Shown here: positions 1-6,514 of the stretch, in pieces
Layout of the letters: each line of letters starts with the position of its first letter
Position numbering within the stretch: position 1 is the stretch's first letter
Assembly: GCA_002381045.1 (NCBI GenBank)
Contig: DFWT01000063.1
Coordinates: 724 to 15,286 of the forward strand
DNA length: 14,563 nucleotides
Reading direction: 5' to 3'
Origin: Rhodoferax sp. UBA4127
GTDB lineage: Bacteria; Pseudomonadota; Gammaproteobacteria; Burkholderiales; Burkholderiaceae_C
Program-made: the position numbers and the translations under genes
The notes under the pieces: model-generated
Database searches by the model: none
Seen by the model: the letters and a program-made list of their open reading frames with translations, nothing else
Told to the model about the DNA's origin: nothing

Positions 1-12
1 GCCTAGACACAA

Positions 13-429
13 ATGATTTGGAAACGGAATCAGGTGGTGTTGGACACCAACATCGTCTTGGACGCTTTTGTGTTTGACGACCCTGCCTCGCGAGCGCTCA
101 AGTCGGCGCTGGCGGCGCACCAGTTGCAATGGATTGCGACCAAAGCCATGCGCGATGAGTTGGCGCGGGTACTGACCTACCCCAAGTTGCTGCCGCGCAT
201 GGCCTTCCACCAGGTGGATGCGGCGCATGTGTTGGCCCAGTTTGATGGGCAAACCACCTGGCTGGATACGCCTGCGAAAGCCAGCGTCACTTGCCGCGAC
301 CCGGACGATCAGAAGTTCATTGACCTGGCTGTGGCACATCACGCGATGCTGCTCAGTAAGGACCAAGCCGTGCTCTGTATGAAGAAAAGGCTTCTAGCCC
401 TCGATGTGATTGCGCAAGAAGCTATCTAA
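13..429 (+). CDS. PIN-domain protein, putative toxin-type ribonuclease
   Basis: This is a 138-residue single-domain protein of the PIN family (COG1569-like 'putative toxin-antitoxin system toxin component'). PIN proteins are Mg2+-dependent RNases in which a cluster of acidic residues holds the metal. The expected acids are visible: D11 in V-L-D-T-N, E49 in M-R-D-E-L-A-R-V-L, D96/D99 in C-R-D-P-D-D-Q-K-F, and D117 in S-K-D-Q-A-V-L. Length and motif spacing are normal for the family and the frame is intact. A TAG triplet at 4-6 could be the stop of an upstream gene only 6 bp away, which is where an antitoxin would be expected, but nothing of it is visible. No antitoxin gene follows: the next gene is convergent. 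The fold call is firm; the toxin role is inferred from the family. Confidence 0.85.
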   Translation: MIWKRNQVVLDTNIVLDAFVFDDPASRALKSALAAHQLQWIATKAMRDELARVLTYPKLLPRMAFHQVDAAHVLAQFDGQTTWLDTPAKASVTCRDPDDQKFIDLAVAHHAMLLSKDQAVLCMKKRLLALDVIAQEAI

Positions 430-503
430 ATCGTAGTGACTGCGTGGACAACTCAGTTGCCTACTAGCCACTGGGCTCAATGGGTGAGTGACAACCGAGC
501 AGG

Positions 504-1640
504 CTATTTTTTCAGCGCCGTCTTCCAGTCATGGAACACATCGATGTCAAAGCCGTCAGGGTAGTTCAGCAGGCCCGGCTTGTAGCCCTTATTGTTCTTC
601 TCGCCGTATTGCCAGATGATCTCTTTGGTCTTGCGGTCCACCACCATCACCCGGTCATTCAGGTCGTCGACGATCAGGATGTCGCCAGTGTCCGGCAATT
701 CGCGGGCGATCGAACTGTGGTCAAGTGCCTTGTCACTGTCCTTGTAAAAGTACTCCCAGGTCACCTTGCGTGTGGCTGGGTCAAAAATCACCACACGCCC
801 CGGTTTCCAGAAGTCAGCGACGATGATTTGTTTGCCATCCACTGTGGGGAAGGCGTCTGACGGGTAGCGCACATTGGGTGCTTTCACACTCCACAGCACC
901 TTGCCCTCGCGGGTGATGCGCGAGATCCAGGCGTCAGTAATTTCGGTGACCAGAATGTCGCCGTTTTCCATGGGCGTGGCGCCATTGGCGTGGGCAAACT
1001 GGTGGGGCGGGTTGTGTTTGCAAACCCCATTGGTGCCCCACTGGGTGACTACCGCTTGGGTCTGCGGGTCAATGATCAAGATGCGGCAATTGCGGATGTC
1101 GGCAGTGATAAACATGCCGTCGGCCAGCAGGTGCGCATCGTCCGGGTAGTTCAGCAGGTCTTTGCCGTTGCCACGGTGGTCGGGCGTGCCATAGGTCCAG
1201 GTCAGGGTGCGGCTGGCGTAGTCGACCAGATGCACGTCAAAGTTGTCTTCTTCGCTCACTGCCAACTGCGTGCCATCCACTGAAAAGTTCACGTCCTCGT
1301 TGCCACGGTACACCGCCAGACTGGGTGAGGGGAATTCCCAAACGATGGATTTGTCGGGCGCGACTTCAATCAGGCGGTTGTTGCGCCGATCTGCAATCAC
1401 GATCGGGTAAGGAAGGGGTTTGCCCCAGGACTTGACCGGGTTCTTGCGGTTGCCTGTGACCGGCGGAATGGGTGGCAATGTGACGCCGCTGGAGACGATG
1501 CCAGCGCCTGTCATCTCAGGCGTGACTGTGACGGGAACACCGCCAGACTTGACGGTTTGGGCCAATGCCGAGCTGGCCAAAAGTGCAGCCACCAAGGCCA
1601 GGGCCGGGGCACGCAATACAAAGGGAATATGGGAAATCAT
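504..1640 (-). CDS. Exported six-bladed beta-propeller protein (arylsulfotransferase/PQQ-like repeat)
   Basis: This 378-residue protein has a clear Sec signal peptide: positive/polar start, hydrophobic run at residues 9-24, and a likely cut after A-L-A at 27. The mature part is repetitive, with about six segments ending in a Trp/aromatic strand: IVWEF (~99-103), LTWTYG (~146-151), VVTQWG (~197-202), VLWSV (~248-252), VTWEYF (~293-298) and IIWQYG (~341-346). Each is preceded by an I-V-x-D type strand, as in propellers of the arylsulfotransferase-like and PQQ-like groups. C185 and C207 could form a disulfide. I see no residue set that proves an enzyme activity, so the function is unknown. It may be a periplasmic binding or scaffold protein. 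The ATG at 1640 has an AGGA at a suitable distance upstream. It lies 106 bp downstream of the carbonic anhydrase gene on the same strand. Confidence 0.75.
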   Translation of the reverse strand: MISHIPFVLRAPALALVAALLASSALAQTVKSGGVPVTVTPEMTGAGIVSSGVTLPPIPPVTGNRKNPVKSWGKPLPYPIVIADRRNNRLIEVAPDKSIVWEFPSPSLAVYRGNEDVNFSVDGTQLAVSEEDNFDVHLVDYASRTLTWTYGTPDHRGNGKDLLNYPDDAHLLADGMFITADIRNCRILIIDPQTQAVVTQWGTNGVCKHNPPHQFAHANGATPMENGDILVTEITDAWISRITREGKVLWSVKAPNVRYPSDAFPTVDGKQIIVADFWKPGRVVIFDPATRKVTWEYFYKDSDKALDHSSIARELPDTGDILIVDDLNDRVMVVDRKTKEIIWQYGEKNNKGYKPGLLNYPDGFDIDVFHDWKTALKK

Positions 1641-1667
1641 TGTGGATCCTGATGTGCTACGAAAAAA

Positions 1668-1704
1668 ATAGCTGTTAGCGCCCGGAATTATTGGGCCAGA
1701 GGTC
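1668..1704. repeat. Comamonadaceae-type intergenic repeat motif (degenerate)
   Basis: The stretch contains AGCTGTTAGCGC followed after a short AT-rich spacer by GGGCCAGAGGTC, with a small stem GCCC/GGGC (1680-1683 with 1693-1696). From memory, a motif of this form (AGCTGTTAGCGC, spacer, GCGCTAGAGG) recurs between genes in Rhodoferax, Polaromonas and Acidovorax-like genomes. This copy looks degenerate in its right half. It sits between the carbonic anhydrase and the beta-propeller genes. Its role is unknown, and no second copy is apparent in the window. Confidence 0.4.
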
Positions 1705-1746
1705 GAAAAATCACTTGGTCTGGCTCAAGAAAGACGCAGGGCAGAC

Positions 1747-2436
1747 TCAATCACTCTCCAACACCGCCCGACCGTTGAGCGGATTGACCCCGCGCATGTT
1801 GTCTTTGAAGTGGCTGCGCCAAGTGGCGAGCTGCGCTTTGGACAGTGTCAGCGGCTCCTTCATCACCAGCCATTCGACGTTTTCGGTGCAAGGCGCGTCG
1901 GTCAGTGAGCCCGAATAGCGGTAGTAGCTGCGCTTTCGCGGCAGCAGGTCTTCCACATTGACTTGCACCTTGTCAATCACGTGGTCGCCATTGACCTTGG
2001 TTGGAACATGCGGCAACACTTGGGTCAGCATAGGACTTTCAGCGCCAATGCGAAACGGTACGACGATGGCCAGCAATTGCCCAGACACACTCTTGTGCAG
2101 GATGTGTGCGGCAAACTCAAACACCTCGCCGTTGAGCTTGTCGCCGCCCGGTGTGTGAAAGTGAAACTGCTGCAGTGCATAGCGCTCGTGCCCCAATACC
2201 AGTTCGCCCGCTTTGGCAAACCGCACCCGCAGCGTGTGCCCATCATTGGCCAGCCGCAGCGGCGCGCGCTGGTAGCTGGTCAGCATGGGCGGCTGCTTGG
2301 GTTGTGAGGTGACTTGCGCCGGGATGTCGATGGGAGATTGGCGGCGGCCGGTGTCGCAGAGTGAGGCGTGGGCTGCGGTGGACGCAATCAGGGCACAGGT
2401 CAGACCCAGGGGTTTGATGAACTTGCTGAAATTCAT
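1747..2436 (-). CDS. Periplasmic alpha-class carbonic anhydrase
   Basis: This 229-residue enzyme interconverts CO2 and bicarbonate. It has a Sec signal peptide with a probable cut after A-H-A at 24. The alpha-class signature is clear: Q-S-P-I-D-I at 33-38; zinc ligands H92 and H94 in F-H-F-H and H111 in E-F-A-A-H; E107 in the usual N-G-x-x-x-E setting; and the late block Y-S-G-S-L-T at 174-179. T179 fits the position of Thr199 in human CA II and H67 in N-D-G-H fits the proton-shuttle His64. C27 and C183 are placed for the conserved disulfide of bacterial alpha enzymes. Oddities: the usual S-E-H after the HFH motif is replaced by G-G-D-K, and the residues after T179 are D-A rather than T-P or similar. 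The key ligands are all present, so activity is likely. The ATG overlaps the upstream CAP gene's stop as ATGA, implying co-transcription and coupled translation. Confidence 0.92.
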   Translation of the reverse strand: MNFSKFIKPLGLTCALIASTAAHASLCDTGRRQSPIDIPAQVTSQPKQPPMLTSYQRAPLRLANDGHTLRVRFAKAGELVLGHERYALQQFHFHTPGGDKLNGEVFEFAAHILHKSVSGQLLAIVVPFRIGAESPMLTQVLPHVPTKVNGDHVIDKVQVNVEDLLPRKRSYYRYSGSLTDAPCTENVEWLVMKEPLTLSKAQLATWRSHFKDNMRGVNPLNGRAVLESD

Positions 2437-3515
2437 GAGCCGGTGGAAAACGTGAAACTTGGGAGGACGAAACCAACGCTGTTGGCGGTGCCCGCATCAA
2501 TGGTGCCCGTGATTTTCACGGTGTAGTCCTTGCCAGCTGTAAGTGGGATAGATGGCACAAGAAAGGCTTCGTTTGGCTCAATGTACTTGCGTGGGGGTAC
2601 GGAGTTGGGGTAGGTGTTCGGATCATTTGCCGTTGTCAGTAAAACGGCAGGTATTGCCGTGTTGTTCTGCGTGATGCTGTAGGAACCGATGGTCAGCGTG
2701 TGACTTGCGTCGACTTTGAGATAAATTGGTGGCCCTACAAGTTGAACACTGCTATAGCTGGGGAATGGGTTTGGGCTTTCAAAAGCAGGAGCGAAGCTGG
2801 TTGGGATCCCAGTCATTCCATTGCAAGGATAAGTGGCAATTTTTCCTGCTCCCAAAACGATAGGTGGTGAAAAGTAACTATCGTTGTAGCCAATCAATGC
2901 GCCAAATCGATATTCCTCTCGCCAAGTTGTACTTGTGATTGAGGCAGTCTTCATGTATGCGCCGACACCTACTTCGTTACCCTCAAACATCGCACCGGAC
3001 AAATGGTAGACGGTGTTCAACAAATTGCGCATGGAGTTGGCCCCACGTGTCTCCATGGTCGCAAAGGTCTGTTGTGACTGGTAGTCCCATGACGTGGCTT
3101 CCAGAATTTCGGCCAGAGCCCCGTAGCTGTACTTTTGATGGAGCCCGCGATCACTGAGGTCGATACCTGTGAAGCCAGCAATCAATGGATCCTCTTCGTG
3201 CTGAATTTGGGATATGCCAGTTGCGAAAGACCAATCTACCAAGTACTTTGCGTGCGCCAATGACGCTGCATCGAGTTTGGCGTTGCGAGTGAACTGCACG
3301 GATGGATTGGTCCCATTGAAACCACAACTTGCGCGTGCATTCAAAAGTACGCCTAAAGCACCTGATTCAGCAGCACCAGGTACATATGTCGCCACGGTTA
3401 CGTTAGGCGAAGTACCCCCCCCTCCACCGCAAGCCACCAAGCCAGATGCCAGCGCACAAGCTACAGCAAATCGCAATAAAGCAGGTCGAAAAATTGACAT
3501 CATGGGCAGGTGCAT
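2433..3515 (-). CDS. CAP-domain (SCP/PR-1-like) lipoprotein
   Basis: This 360-residue protein begins with a lipoprotein signal whose lipobox L-V-A-C places the lipidated Cys at residue 29, followed by a run of five Gly as a flexible tether. The absence of Asp at +2 suggests outer-membrane sorting. Residues ~52-190 read as a bacterial CAP domain: L-N-A-x-R-A at 58, the L-D-A-A-x-x-x-H-A-x-Y helix around 81-91, H106-E107 before G-F-T-G, A-E-I-L-E around 135-139 and H171. Residues ~255-358 form a separate beta-rich C-terminal domain seen in several bacterial CAP proteins. The biochemical role of this class is not settled. The start at 3515 precedes in-frame ATGs at 3503 and 3500; none has a strong ribosome site, so the true start may be any of these. 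Its 3' end overlaps the carbonic anhydrase start (ATGA). Confidence 0.8.
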   Translation of the reverse strand: MHLPMMSIFRPALLRFAVACALASGLVACGGGGGTSPNVTVATYVPGAAESGALGVLLNARASCGFNGTNPSVQFTRNAKLDAASLAHAKYLVDWSFATGISQIQHEEDPLIAGFTGIDLSDRGLHQKYSYGALAEILEATSWDYQSQQTFATMETRGANSMRNLLNTVYHLSGAMFEGNEVGVGAYMKTASITSTTWREEYRFGALIGYNDSYFSPPIVLGAGKIATYPCNGMTGIPTSFAPAFESPNPFPSYSSVQLVGPPIYLKVDASHTLTIGSYSITQNNTAIPAVLLTTANDPNTYPNSVPPRKYIEPNEAFLVPSIPLTAGKDYTVKITGTIDAGTANSVGFVLPSFTFSTGS

Positions 3516-3575
3516 CCAGTTAGCCGATCCGAGGGCGGCAGAATAGGGCTATTTCACCACTTCATCGGGTTCAGC

Positions 3576-4367
3576 ATGTCCATACCTTTGAATCAACCTG
3601 TAACCGAGCCGCTTCAATCGGCTGACTTTGACGAACTCGATCAAATCCTGGACGACCTGCGCAGCCGCTTTGACGAAACCCCGCAGTGGGAGTTTTGCGA
3701 AGGCTTCATGGCCGCGCTGGTGTGCTGCCGCCGCAGAATCAGCCCCACCGAGTACTTCAATGTGCTGCTGGATCTGGAGGATGACAGCGAAACGCCGTTG
3801 TTTGTCGATGATGCCCAGTTCCAGCGCTTCTTTGCACTGTGGATGCGGCGTTTTGATGAGGTGAGCGCCGCACTCAATGCCGACGTCGAAACCCTGGACG
3901 ACACCCGTGCTTATCAGCCCGAAGTGATGGATCTGCGCGGTGCCATTGCCGCATTGCCCGAAGCGCAGCGCGCCGAGATGGCCGATGCGCCGGTGCCGTC
4001 TTTTGGTCAGATCTGGGCCATTGGTTTCATGTACGCGGTGGAAAGTTGGCCCGAAGAATGGGTACCTCCGCGCGACAAAGAGGCAGCAAAGGTGCTGGAT
4101 GCCGCGCTGGAATGCATCGTGGCCGTCACCGAAGACGACACTGAGCCGCCCACCGTGGCTGCGTTCGAAGATGACGGCGTGCCCACCATCAGCGAGCAAC
4201 GCCTGAACGACTTTGCTGACGCCATCTGGGCAATCTACGACCTGCGCGAACTCTGGCGCAACATCGGCCCGCGCGTCGAAACCATCCATGCAGTGCCCAC
4301 ACCTGGCCGCAATGATCCGTGCTCATGTGGCAGCGGCAAGAAATACAAAAAGTGTTGTGGGGTGTGA
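3576..4367 (+). CDS. UPF0149/YecA-type protein with C-terminal SEC-C zinc motif
   Basis: This 263-residue protein is cytoplasmic (no signal or membrane segment) and very acidic. The body (~15-175) matches the UPF0149 (YgfB/YecA) family, with the typical W-E-F-C-E-G-F-x-x-A-L segment at 38-48 and the G-F-M-Y-A-V stretch at 150-155. The tail is a SEC-C motif, N-D-P-C-S-C-G-S-G-K-K-Y-K-K-C-C, with zinc ligands C249, C251, C260 and C261. This is the motif found at the end of SecA and in many small proteins, where it binds zinc and often ribosomes or SecB. Function is otherwise unknown. An upstream in-frame GTG at 3510 would lengthen it by 22 residues but would overlap the divergent CAP start and add an unfamiliar leader, so I prefer ATG 3576. 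The 60 bp to the divergent gene must hold both promoters. Confidence 0.88.
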   Translation: MSIPLNQPVTEPLQSADFDELDQILDDLRSRFDETPQWEFCEGFMAALVCCRRRISPTEYFNVLLDLEDDSETPLFVDDAQFQRFFALWMRRFDEVSAALNADVETLDDTRAYQPEVMDLRGAIAALPEAQRAEMADAPVPSFGQIWAIGFMYAVESWPEEWVPPRDKEAAKVLDAALECIVAVTEDDTEPPTVAAFEDDGVPTISEQRLNDFADAIWAIYDLRELWRNIGPRVETIHAVPTPGRNDPCSCGSGKKYKKCCGV

Positions 4368-4374
4368 GGCATTT

Positions 4375-4393
4375 GCTGTTTTCTGGCAACAGC
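4375..4393 (+). terminator. Short hairpin after the UPF0149 gene
   Basis: GCTGTT (4375-4380) pairs with AACAGC (4388-4393) around a 7-base loop, eight bases after the stop codon. No U-tract follows, so it is not a textbook intrinsic terminator. It could be a pause or mRNA-end structure separating this gene from the cytochrome block. Confidence 0.3.
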
Positions 4394-4434
4394 ACACTCA
4401 TAAAGCGTGCCAAAAAACTAACCGGACCTGATAT

Positions 4435-4463
4435 TTGTCAAAGTTCCAACAATCAATTGTAAA
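4435..4463 (+). promoter_or_regulatory. Candidate sigma70-type promoter for the cytochrome block
   Basis: TTGTCA at 4435-4440 is followed after 17 bases by TGTAAA at 4458-4463, in an AT-rich 219-bp region that precedes the tetraheme gene. The -10 match is only moderate (4 of 6). Further downstream, TTCTCGAGAA (4508-4517) is a 10-bp perfect palindrome that could be an operator half-site pair. This is consensus reading only; no regulator can be named. Confidence 0.3.
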
Positions 4464-4586
4464 AAGCGTAACAAAGTCACGAATTTCAATTGCACATTCG
4501 ATGCTTGTTCTCGAGAATCACTGCGAAAGATCAATTTTTTAGTTTCGTTTGAGACCTTTCAGTACCAATTTTTTTAGGAGCACTCC

Positions 4587-5237
4587 ATGGTAAGTACCAG
4601 AATTTTTAGATCCCTGTCGTTGGGCGCTGTGATGGCGCTGGCCGCTGTTGCAGCGAGTGCGGCGGGCACGCCAGGAACCATTGTTGGCTCCTCTCATGAT
4701 TTTTCGGCGTTGAACGGCGGAAGTTATACATGCGCGGCCTGCCACGCTCCCCACGGCGGTCAGACCGTAGCTGGTGCACCGCTTTGGAGCCACGCGTCTT
4801 CAACGGCCACTTACACCATGTATTCAGGTACTGTGAAGGGGACCATTTCACCGGCCCCTTCCGGTAATTCATTGTTGTGCTTGTCGTGTCACGATGGCAC
4901 TGTTGCAATCAACAATTTCGGAACGAATCTTGGCATTAATTCTGGGACGAAGATTTCAGCTGCGAACCTCATCGGAAATGATCTGACTAACGATCACCCG
5001 ATCAGTGTGACTTACAACACTCTCTTGAATCCAGGCTTGAAGCCCATAACCAATGCGCTGACCATTGGGTCAACCAAGACAAAAGTCGGAACTGTAGAGT
5101 CCAATATGTTGTTTGGTGCTGGCAAGACGGTGGAGTGTGCATCTTGCCATGATGTGCACAACACATATGTGGGGGCTGGTAATTTTATGCTGAAAGTTGA
5201 AGCAGCAGCACTGTGCACCACTTGTCATGACAAGTGA
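4587..5237 (+). CDS. Small secreted tetraheme c-type cytochrome (doubled-CXXCH family; possible OmcE-like filament subunit)
   Basis: This 216-residue protein has a Sec signal peptide (hydrophobic residues 9-24, cut near A-S-A/A-G at 24-26). There are four CXXCH haem sites at C49, C98, C184 and C210. Besides the CXXCH histidines the mature chain has only H37, H56, H69, H137 and H191. Four of these (all but H69) have partners at matching places in the dodecaheme protein downstream, exactly enough for four bis-His haems. The pattern S-H-D-x-S, C-H-x-P-H, P-L-W, C-L-S-C-H-D-G-T, N-D-H-P-I-S is characteristic of doubled-CXXCH/cytochrome c3-like proteins of metal-respiring bacteria. Its size and haem number match the Geobacter filament cytochrome OmcE, but this is a suggestion, not a demonstration. 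It starts at ATG with AGGAG (4576-4580) six bases upstream, so strong translation is expected. It is first in the block, and the 165-bp gap after it may allow separate levels. Confidence 0.94.
   Translation: MVSTRIFRSLSLGAVMALAAVAASAAGTPGTIVGSSHDFSALNGGSYTCAACHAPHGGQTVAGAPLWSHASSTATYTMYSGTVKGTISPAPSGNSLLCLSCHDGTVAINNFGTNLGINSGTKISAANLIGNDLTNDHPISVTYNTLLNPGLKPITNALTIGSTKTKVGTVESNMLFGAGKTVECASCHDVHNTYVGAGNFMLKVEAAALCTTCHDK
5219..5236. repeat. 18-bp perfect palindrome over the stop codon of the tetraheme gene
   Basis: CACTTGTCATGACAAGTG equals its own reverse complement. As RNA it can fold into a 7-bp stem (CACTTGT/ACAAGTG) with a CATG loop. It covers the codons for the last T-C-H-D-K residues and two bases of the TGA. 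No U-tract follows, so a processing, pausing or stabilising role is more likely than termination, if it has a role at all. Confidence 0.6.
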
Positions 5238-5402
5238 TTTAGTGCGCATATAGGTAACACCGAGGCACAGTGTGGGGAAGCTGATGCCGTCATAGCCCAA
5301 TCGACAAGTTACTGCTGAGTTTGCCATGAATGTTGACTTTTCCATATGAACGAGTCGCTGAGGTGAATAGCGTTTGTTGGTGTTCATAACAGGATTCTTT
5401 TC

Positions 5403-6506
5403 ATGAACTGGCTTTCAAAAGTGGGATTTCGTTGTTTGTTGGCGGCAGTTTTGGTTTACCTGTCGGGTTGTGCCGCCCCACCACCTGTTCTGCCGGTGGT
5501 GTCGGGCCCAGTGTTTTACCCTTCGGAGCCTCAGGCGCCGAGAATTCAGCACTTGGTTACTTTTTCGGGTCCAGGTGATTTTGAAAGCAAGCGCAGCGCG
5601 TTTTCACAGTTCATTTCCGGAGACGAACCTCAGGGGGGTATGGTTCAAATCTACGGGGTAGCCATTGATGACGGTAAGTTGTATGCGGTGGACAGCAAAG
5701 CGGCCCGCATCGTGGTGTTTGACTTGGTCAAACGCGAGTTCAGCATGTTTTCGGGCGTGGGTGGCGGGCAGATGCGGCTCCCGGTAAACATTACCATTGA
5801 TGCGGATGGCACCAAGTACGTCACCGACACTGGACGAAAACAAATCTTGCGCTATGCACGTGATAACAAGTATTTAGGGGCATTCGGTGGAACGGACCAT
5901 TTCAAACCCGTTGATGTGGCTATTTCCGGGGACAAACTTTACGTCACAGACATTGAGCACCATCAAGTAAAAGTGCTCGACAAACGCACCGGTGAACTTT
6001 TATCCGCATTTGGCGGGCCTGGCAACAAAGAAGGTGAAATGGCTCATCCAACCAACATTGCTATTGGTCCCAATGGAGATATTTTTGTCGCAGAAACCAC
6101 AAACTTTCGTATCCAACGATTTACCGCAGATGGACGGCATGTTCGGTTCTATGGGGAAGTTGGTGATTCACCGGGAAAATTCGCTAGACCCAAGGGGATT
6201 GCGATTGATCACAACGAGCGAATTTATGTGAGTGATGCTGCTTTTCAGAATGTTCAAATTTTTTCAGGCATAGGGCAGATATTGATGCCATTCGGCCAAC
6301 CGGACAACTCACCTGGGCTGAGCTTGCCTGCTGCAGTGAAAATTGATTACGACAACGTCGGGTTGTTTAAGCGGTACGCTGAGCCGGGATTCAGTCTTGA
6401 GTACCTTATCTTGGTTACCAGTCAGTATCAACCCAACAAGATTGACGTGTTTGGTTTCGGCCGCATGGCCGGGCGCGACTACGCACCAGAAACTGGTGTG
6501 AAGTAG
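5403..6506 (+). CDS. NHL-repeat beta-propeller lipoprotein, copy 1
   Basis: This 367-residue protein has a lipobox L-S-G-C with the lipidated Cys at 23, followed by Ala-Ala-Pro; with no Asp at +2 it should go to the outer membrane. A proline-rich linker leads to the motif Y-P-S-E-P-x-x-P-R-I at ~39-48, shared with the second propeller. NHL blades follow, each with I-A-I-D/G-x-x-G-x-I-Y-V-x-D-x-x-x-x-x-I-Q-x-F: ~84-107, ~128-151, ~169-192, ~215-240 and ~262-288, with a last weaker segment to 350. Such six-bladed propellers are protein-binding scaffolds, and NHL proteins occur next to multihaem cytochromes in Geobacter-type clusters. No haem motif is present. AGGA lies eight bases before the ATG. 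The gene is 165 bp after the tetraheme gene and 8 bp before the barrel gene. A role in anchoring or export of a cytochrome is inferred from neighbours only. Confidence 0.9.
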   Translation: MNWLSKVGFRCLLAAVLVYLSGCAAPPPVLPVVSGPVFYPSEPQAPRIQHLVTFSGPGDFESKRSAFSQFISGDEPQGGMVQIYGVAIDDGKLYAVDSKAARIVVFDLVKREFSMFSGVGGGQMRLPVNITIDADGTKYVTDTGRKQILRYARDNKYLGAFGGTDHFKPVDVAISGDKLYVTDIEHHQVKVLDKRTGELLSAFGGPGNKEGEMAHPTNIAIGPNGDIFVAETTNFRIQRFTADGRHVRFYGEVGDSPGKFARPKGIAIDHNERIYVSDAAFQNVQIFSGIGQILMPFGQPDNSPGLSLPAAVKIDYDNVGLFKRYAEPGFSLEYLILVTSQYQPNKIDVFGFGRMAGRDYAPETGVK

Positions 6507-6514
6507 GGATTTCT

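Noticed and set aside
465..512. Possible intrinsic terminator after the PIN gene (TAGCC with GGCTA followed by six T)
   Set aside because: The stem is only 5 bp with a 32-base loop and overlaps the end of the opposite gene, too weak to list.
3549..4289. Long open frame (246 codons) antisense to the UPF0149 gene
   Set aside because: The opposite strand encodes a recognisable UPF0149/SEC-C protein. The antisense product has no family pattern or ribosome site and is explained by GC-rich codon bias.
4368..4586. FNR/Anr box upstream of the cytochrome block
   Set aside because: TTGTC and AATCAA are present but the spacing is wrong for TTGATnnnnATCAA.
5333..5370. TTGACT as a possible second promoter in the gap after the tetraheme gene
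   Set aside because: No acceptable -10 element lies at 16-18 bases; the nearest AATAG-like sequence is about 25 away.
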